Assembly (NCBI RefSeq): GCF_001640805.2
Contig: NC_066837.1
Coordinates: forward strand, 16,538,501 to 16,602,500
Direction: 5' to 3'
DNA length: 64,000 nt
DNA from: Lates calcarifer
Taxonomy: Eukaryota; Chordata; Actinopteri; Centropomidae
Shown: positions 60,712-64,000 of the stretch, one piece after another
Layout: every line of letters begins with the position of its first letter
Numbering within the stretch: position 1 is the stretch's first letter
Program-made: the position numbers and the translations under genes
The notes under the pieces: model-generated
What the model was told of the DNA's origin: nothing
What the model saw: the letters and a program-made list of their open reading frames with translations, nothing else
The model's database searches: none

Positions 60712-61377
60712 CTGTCTTAGATGTCAGAGACGTCCCTTGAGGGGGTCCTGGCGCAGTGGAACCTGTTGCTGCTGGCCCAGATGTTGCAGGTGAGGAGGCC
60801 GACGACATAGCTCCGGCTACAGAGACAGACTGAGCTGGCGTCCTGGCCGTGGTCATGGATACTCCAGCATTGGGCGTAGTTATCCCCCCGGCACCCCCCT
60901 GGTACACTGCTCGGGCAAGAGAGATCTGGGCAGAAGACATCTGGCTGGCGGGAGCCTGGAGCGCTGGGACAGTGGCAGCAGCTGGGGCAGAAACTGGTGC
61001 TGTGGTAGTGGTGGGAGCAGGCTTGAGTATAAAAGTGGCGGTGGAAGCGGTGGTTTTGGCCTTGTTGAGTGAGTTGGCTGCAGACAAAGAGGATACAGGG
61101 ATGTTGACCAGCGTTCCTGCCTGGCCATTAGCCATTGATAAAGGCAGCTGGATGAGGAGTGGCTGGCCTGTAGCCACCATGCCACTCCCAGTGGCCGTCT
61201 TCAGCAACAAGGTGCCCTGGGGACTCTGAGTGGTGATGCCAGTGGCCAAGGTGGAGGCAGCATTAGAGGTGGAGGTGATCAGCTGAAGGATGGGGGCCTG
61301 TGGAACCATGGCTGTGGAGGTTGATGTTGGGGCTGGAGCAGGGACAGGGGCTGGCACAGCTGATGAGGCTGGATTTG
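60712..61377 (-). CDS. atf7ip: atf7ip large Ser/Thr/Ala/Pro-rich exon
   Basis: This 666-nt exon runs from acceptor CCGTTTTCCTCAG to donor AAGACAG/GTAGGGG and encodes about 221 residues. It starts NPASSAVPAPVPAPAP and continues with ILQLITSTSNAAS, GTLLLKTATGSG and QPLLIQLPLS, ending GTSLTSKT. There is no folded domain: it is a disordered, Thr/Ser/Ala-rich linker with hydrophobic LQL/LIQL patches, as in the central part of vertebrate ATF7IP. Two split codons (Ala at the start, Asp at the end) join neighbouring exons in frame. An antisense ORF over the same bases (60849-61229, plus strand) is a shadow. Confidence 0.9.
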
Positions 61378-61921
61378 CTGAGGAAAACGGGAAAAATGGT
61401 TTGTTTCAGATTGTGACAGGAAGTGTCACTGAGATTTTCAGATGAAGGGGATTCTGTACACCTTTACTCATCTGCCCCTTATTATTTAGTCAACTAATTG
61501 GTGAAAAACCAGAAGCAGATTAGTCATTAGTCATTTTATCCATCAAATGTTAATTGTTAGCAAAGGTCATGGCAGTTAAAACCTAACCCAACAAGCAATG
61601 GGCAGAAAAAGACAGGTAAACATCTACTGCAGCACTCACACACAAATTCAATCACTCACTTACACACACCAACAGGAAACTCAAAGTATAAGGCTAGGGA
61701 TGTATCTGTTATTGTCAGTAAGTCCCAGCCACATTTTCAGCCAGATATTCAATATGCATTTATGCATGCAGGACAGCATATGTTGGATTGACTAAAAATA
61801 AACTACAGTGCCCATGTTAATGGTAATGAAAGAACATGTCCCTGTGTATTTGGCTTCAAAGGCAAAACATATTAAAGAAAGACCAACAGAACATCCAACA
61901 TAAGAAAACTGTACAACTCAC
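61378..61921 (-). other. atf7ip: atf7ip intron (before the large exon)
   Basis: GT-AG intron of 544 bp from GTGAGT to TTTTCCTCAG. It holds a short CA-rich stretch (about 61630-61670) and otherwise AT-rich unique sequence. Confidence 0.85.
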
Positions 61922-61986
61922 CAGCTGTGTTGGAGGAAGAAACTGTTGTTGAAGTCTGCTTTACCTCCATGGAAGTCCGGACTGGC
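61922..61986 (-). CDS. atf7ip: atf7ip small exon with alternative tandem acceptors
   Basis: This 60-65 nt exon ends at donor CACAGCTG/GTGAGT and encodes RTSMEVKQTSTTVSSSNTA, leading in frame into the large exon. Two acceptors sit 5 nt apart in TTTCTAAACAGGCCAG: one gives an exon start at 61986, the other at 61981. The one at 61981 keeps frame with a candidate upstream exon ending at 63919 (one base left over). The one at 61986 needs an upstream exon with two bases left over. The protein segment is a polar linker. Confidence 0.75.
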
Positions 61987-62374
61987 CTGTTTAGAAAGAT
62001 TGCTTGTGCTTAGAAATGTTCACGCTTTGAGCTATTTGTCTATGACAGGAAGACGGCCGAATGTGGTAAGTTATTCCATTTCATACAGTCATCTTTGAAC
62101 AACTTGTGAGAAGACGCTCCCTCATAATTAAAATACATGTCGGAGTTTCCATTTAAGCATTTAACAGCACAAAATTATAGTTCGAAGTTTTCAAGTGTGG
62201 TGCGAATTCCGCAACTTTTTGTGTACAAGTCAATATGAAATTCTCTCTATGAAATTCTATTAAAGCTGACAAGAATCTAGCGATATATAGACAAAATTTG
62301 TTCAGAATTTCAATGACAATTGTCCCAGTATGCTTCTGTTGCTGTAACATTAAATTTTTAAAATGGGGCAGGAA

Positions 62375-63470
62375 TTCTTTATCTTTTATTTTTTTTATTT
62401 GACCAGGAAAAGTCTCACTGAAATGAAAAATCTGTTTTACAAGAGCGTCCTGGCCAAGACAGGCAGCAGCACAATTAACACGGTTGCAGACAGGGATGCA
62501 GACTTACAACAATTAACGGTGAAAATAAAGAATAAACTACAGAATCAGAAAATATCAAAAATATTGATCAAATATTTGCCACAAGTCATCAACAGCAGGG
62601 ATCAAACGGGAGCAATATGAATCAGTCATCAGTCAAAACATCTACAGCCAGACGTGCATGTCTCCAAGTTAAAATTGCTTTAAATGCATCCAGTGAGACC
62701 AGCTCCCTAAGATTTAGGTGGCTTTGCAACTTATTCCAAGCAGAGGGAGCAGCATACTTAAATGCCCTTTTTCGCAATTCAGTATGGGCTTTAGGGACAG
62801 ATAGAAGGAATAAGTCCTGGGAGCAAATAAAATAACTTCCCTTACTTTTTTGAATAATGTAGATTTGTAGTTAAGACGGAAGCAGACCAAGGTTCAGGGG
62901 CTTGGTCTTTGCATTAGAAAATATCGTGAGCTTTGTTTTGTCAGTATTCAGAACAAGTTTTATATCACACAAGGTTATGTTATACAGTATTAAAAGCTAG
63001 TTGTAGCTGACAAAGAGCCTGGTTTGATGTTGACGCAGAGCAGTATATATAAGAGTATCATCTGCATAAAAGTGGAAATTTGCGTTGGAAATATTGTGAT
63101 CAAGACTGCTGATAGAAATCATCAGTAGAAGTGGTCCCAGGACCTTGTCCTGGGGCACACCCTTGGATACACATCAGGGAACTAGAAGTGATACCTTCTG
63201 ACTGCAAGCACTGAGATCTGCCTGACAGAGCATTTTCAAACAAACAGTCTGTCTGGATAGTCCTACACTGAAAAGTCTTTGTTTCAATATTGCGTGATCC
63301 ACAGTGTCAAAAGCCTTAGATAAGTCGACAAAAAGGGCTGCACAATGTCATTTTAAGGCCGCCGTAGTTGTGCTGTGTTTTTTCCTAAGACCTGATTGAT
63401 CGTCAGATAAAATGCTGTTAGTAGATAAAAACTCTTTCAGTTGTTCTTTCGTCATATTCTCGAAAAAATT
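62375..63470 (-). mobile_element. 5'-truncated non-LTR retrotransposon (LINE), reverse transcriptase and 3' end
   Basis: The minus-strand translation gives, in order, ILSDDQSGLRKKHSTTTA, FVDLSKAFDTVDHAIL (about 63293-63337), [23 protein letters not shown] (about 63050-63080), LNTDKTKLTIF and, near the C-terminus, KRAFKYAAPSAWNKLQSHL. These are the RT fingers, the YxDD catalytic motif and the conserved tail of L2/CR1-type fish LINEs. In-frame stops and a shift show it is dead. The 3' end reads CTTTTCCTGGTCAAATAAA and then an A-rich tail (about 62375-62400). Both the tail and the 5' truncation at about 63470 are typical of target-primed insertion. It sits in the probable atf7ip intron, abutting the BEN-like frame. 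Confidence 0.85.
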
Positions 63471-63870
63471 CAGGTCTTCTTTTCACTCGTAGTATTTCAT
63501 TGATGACATCACGAATTTCTCTCCAGCTGTCACAGGACAGTAGAGGAAATCGACGCTCAATGTACATCCTCATTGTCCTCCTTAAGTTCCTGGGCAGCGC
63601 CTCCTTGCCCAATAATCCAACATAGTTGACCCTTGCAACCCAGTCACAGTAGACATCATATGGGACTAAGGATCGGAATATGTATGATGCGTAGCGGTCA
63701 GGCCTGGGATTCCCTGAGCTTCTTTGGCAGTTGTGGTAGAGCACTTTCTCCAACTGGGAACTGATCGTGCGGAGTTTAATGTCTGCTCTGCATCTTCCCT
63801 CACTGTATTCTGTCAGTTTTTTTGCCATGGCAATATGAGGTGACTCTTCTTTGTCCTCTTCCTCCTCCAT
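63418..63870 (-). CDS. BEN-domain-like open reading frame
   Basis: This is an uninterrupted frame of about 150 codons from Met at 63870 (MEEEEDKEESPHIAMAKKL). The frame is open further upstream to 63942. After an acidic, charged leader, residues from about 50 on resemble a BEN domain (a DNA/chromatin-binding helical fold): YIFRSLVPYDVYCDW, NYVGLLGKEALPRNLR, ERRFPLLSCDSWREIRD and INEILR. The last codons (from about 63470 to the TAG at 63418) belong to an inserted LINE read in another frame, so the native C-terminus is lost or displaced. It lies on the atf7ip strand, inside what is probably an atf7ip intron. It could be a nested gene, a retrocopy, or part of a mobile element. The domain call rests on pattern recognition. 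Confidence 0.5.
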   Translation of the reverse strand: MEEEEDKEESPHIAMAKKLTEYSEGRCRADIKLRTISSQLEKVLYHNCQRSSGNPRPDRYASYIFRSLVPYDVYCDWVARVNYVGLLGKEALPRNLRRTMRMYIERRFPLLSCDSWREIRDVINEILRVKRRPEFFREYDERTTERVFIY

Positions 63871-63918
63871 TTTCTTCTCTTCCTTTCTCCTTCTTGACAG
63901 ACAGTGCAGGAGTCTTAC

Positions 63919-64000
63919 CAACAGACGGCGCCACTCCCACACTGGGCACCTCAGGCTCCAGCTCTACTGTCTGCCGACGGAGCACGCTGTTGGGAGGAGA
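63919..64000 (-). CDS. possible upstream atf7ip exon (partial, cut by window edge)
   Basis: On the minus strand, an open segment entering from beyond 64000 encodes SPPNSVLRRQTVELEPEVP and then SVGVAPSV, ending at a good donor, GTTG/GTAAGACT (GT at 63917-63918). It leaves one base, which fits the 61981 acceptor of the next atf7ip exon in frame. The acidic, Pro/Val-rich composition suits the disordered part of ATF7IP, but I cannot recall a matching stretch of the family with certainty. The same frame also stays open past the donor to about 63800, so the exon could be longer. Confidence 0.45.

Larger units (their letters stand above)
61987..63918 (-). other. probable atf7ip intron carrying a LINE and a BEN-like frame
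   Basis: The interval runs from donor GTAAGACT (63918) to the acceptor pair near 61980-61990. It contains the 5'-truncated LINE (62375-63470), the BEN-like frame (63418-63870) and about 390 bp of AT-rich DNA (61987-62374). It is an intron of atf7ip only if the 63919-64000 exon is correct. Confidence 0.45.

Noticed and set aside
60849..61229. 126-codon plus ORF over the large atf7ip exon
   Set aside because: It is antisense to a proven coding exon and has no similarity of its own.
1..64000. CRISPR array, operon, phage or bacterial defence system
   Set aside because: There are no regularly spaced direct repeats and no prokaryotic genes. Everything coding is intron-split vertebrate sequence.

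Overview
The window is vertebrate nuclear DNA, almost certainly from a ray-finned (percomorph-type) fish. It has split genes with GT-AG introns, no operons, many CA/GT, GA and GGA microsatellites, and several dispersed repeats that I know from spiny-rayed fish genomes. About 96% of it is non-coding.

Both recognisable genes lie on the minus strand. (1) At 29624-30322 is the first coding exon of an NMDA-receptor GluN2B subunit gene (grin2b). It carries the signal peptide and the start of the amino-terminal domain, ends in a clean donor, and begins after a strong splice acceptor at 30347-30348. Positions 1-29623 are therefore the long intron after coding exon 1. A candidate 5' exon at 45621-45751 ends in a consensus donor. 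If it is spliced straight to 30346 it adds an in-frame upstream AUG. (2) At 58520-61986 are six exons of the C-terminal part of atf7ip (ATF7-interacting protein/MCAF1). They join without a frame break into about 479 residues, with an S/T/A-rich central region, a SUMO-interacting motif (VIDLTEDDDD) and the terminal fibronectin-III domain. A polyadenylation signal lies at 58095-58100. A partial exon at 63919-64000 may be the next one upstream. An open BEN-domain-like reading frame (63418-63870) and a 5'-truncated LINE occupy the interval between them.

Layout: 1-29623, grin2b intron 1 (repeats, microsatellites, a tandem pair of RFX X-boxes, conserved-looking islands). 29624-30346, grin2b exon. 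30347-about 45620, upstream grin2b intron or flank, including a long purine-rich block at 32480-33240. 45621-45751, candidate grin2b 5' exon. About 45764-58074, intergenic, with a LINE copy at about 55090-56040 and a (TA)n tract. 58075-64000, the 3' half of atf7ip.

GRIN2B and ATF7IP are neighbours in mammals too, so this is conserved synteny, but here both genes point the same way. The most notable coding observation is Arg in place of the GluN2B zinc-ligand His (human H127). The same exon has a Gly/Pro-rich insertion and a poly-Pro leader that mammalian GluN2B lacks. I found no CRISPR array, rRNA, intact tRNA or prokaryotic feature. The two genes act in unrelated processes (synaptic glutamate signalling; SETDB1/MBD1 heterochromatin), so the link between them is positional.
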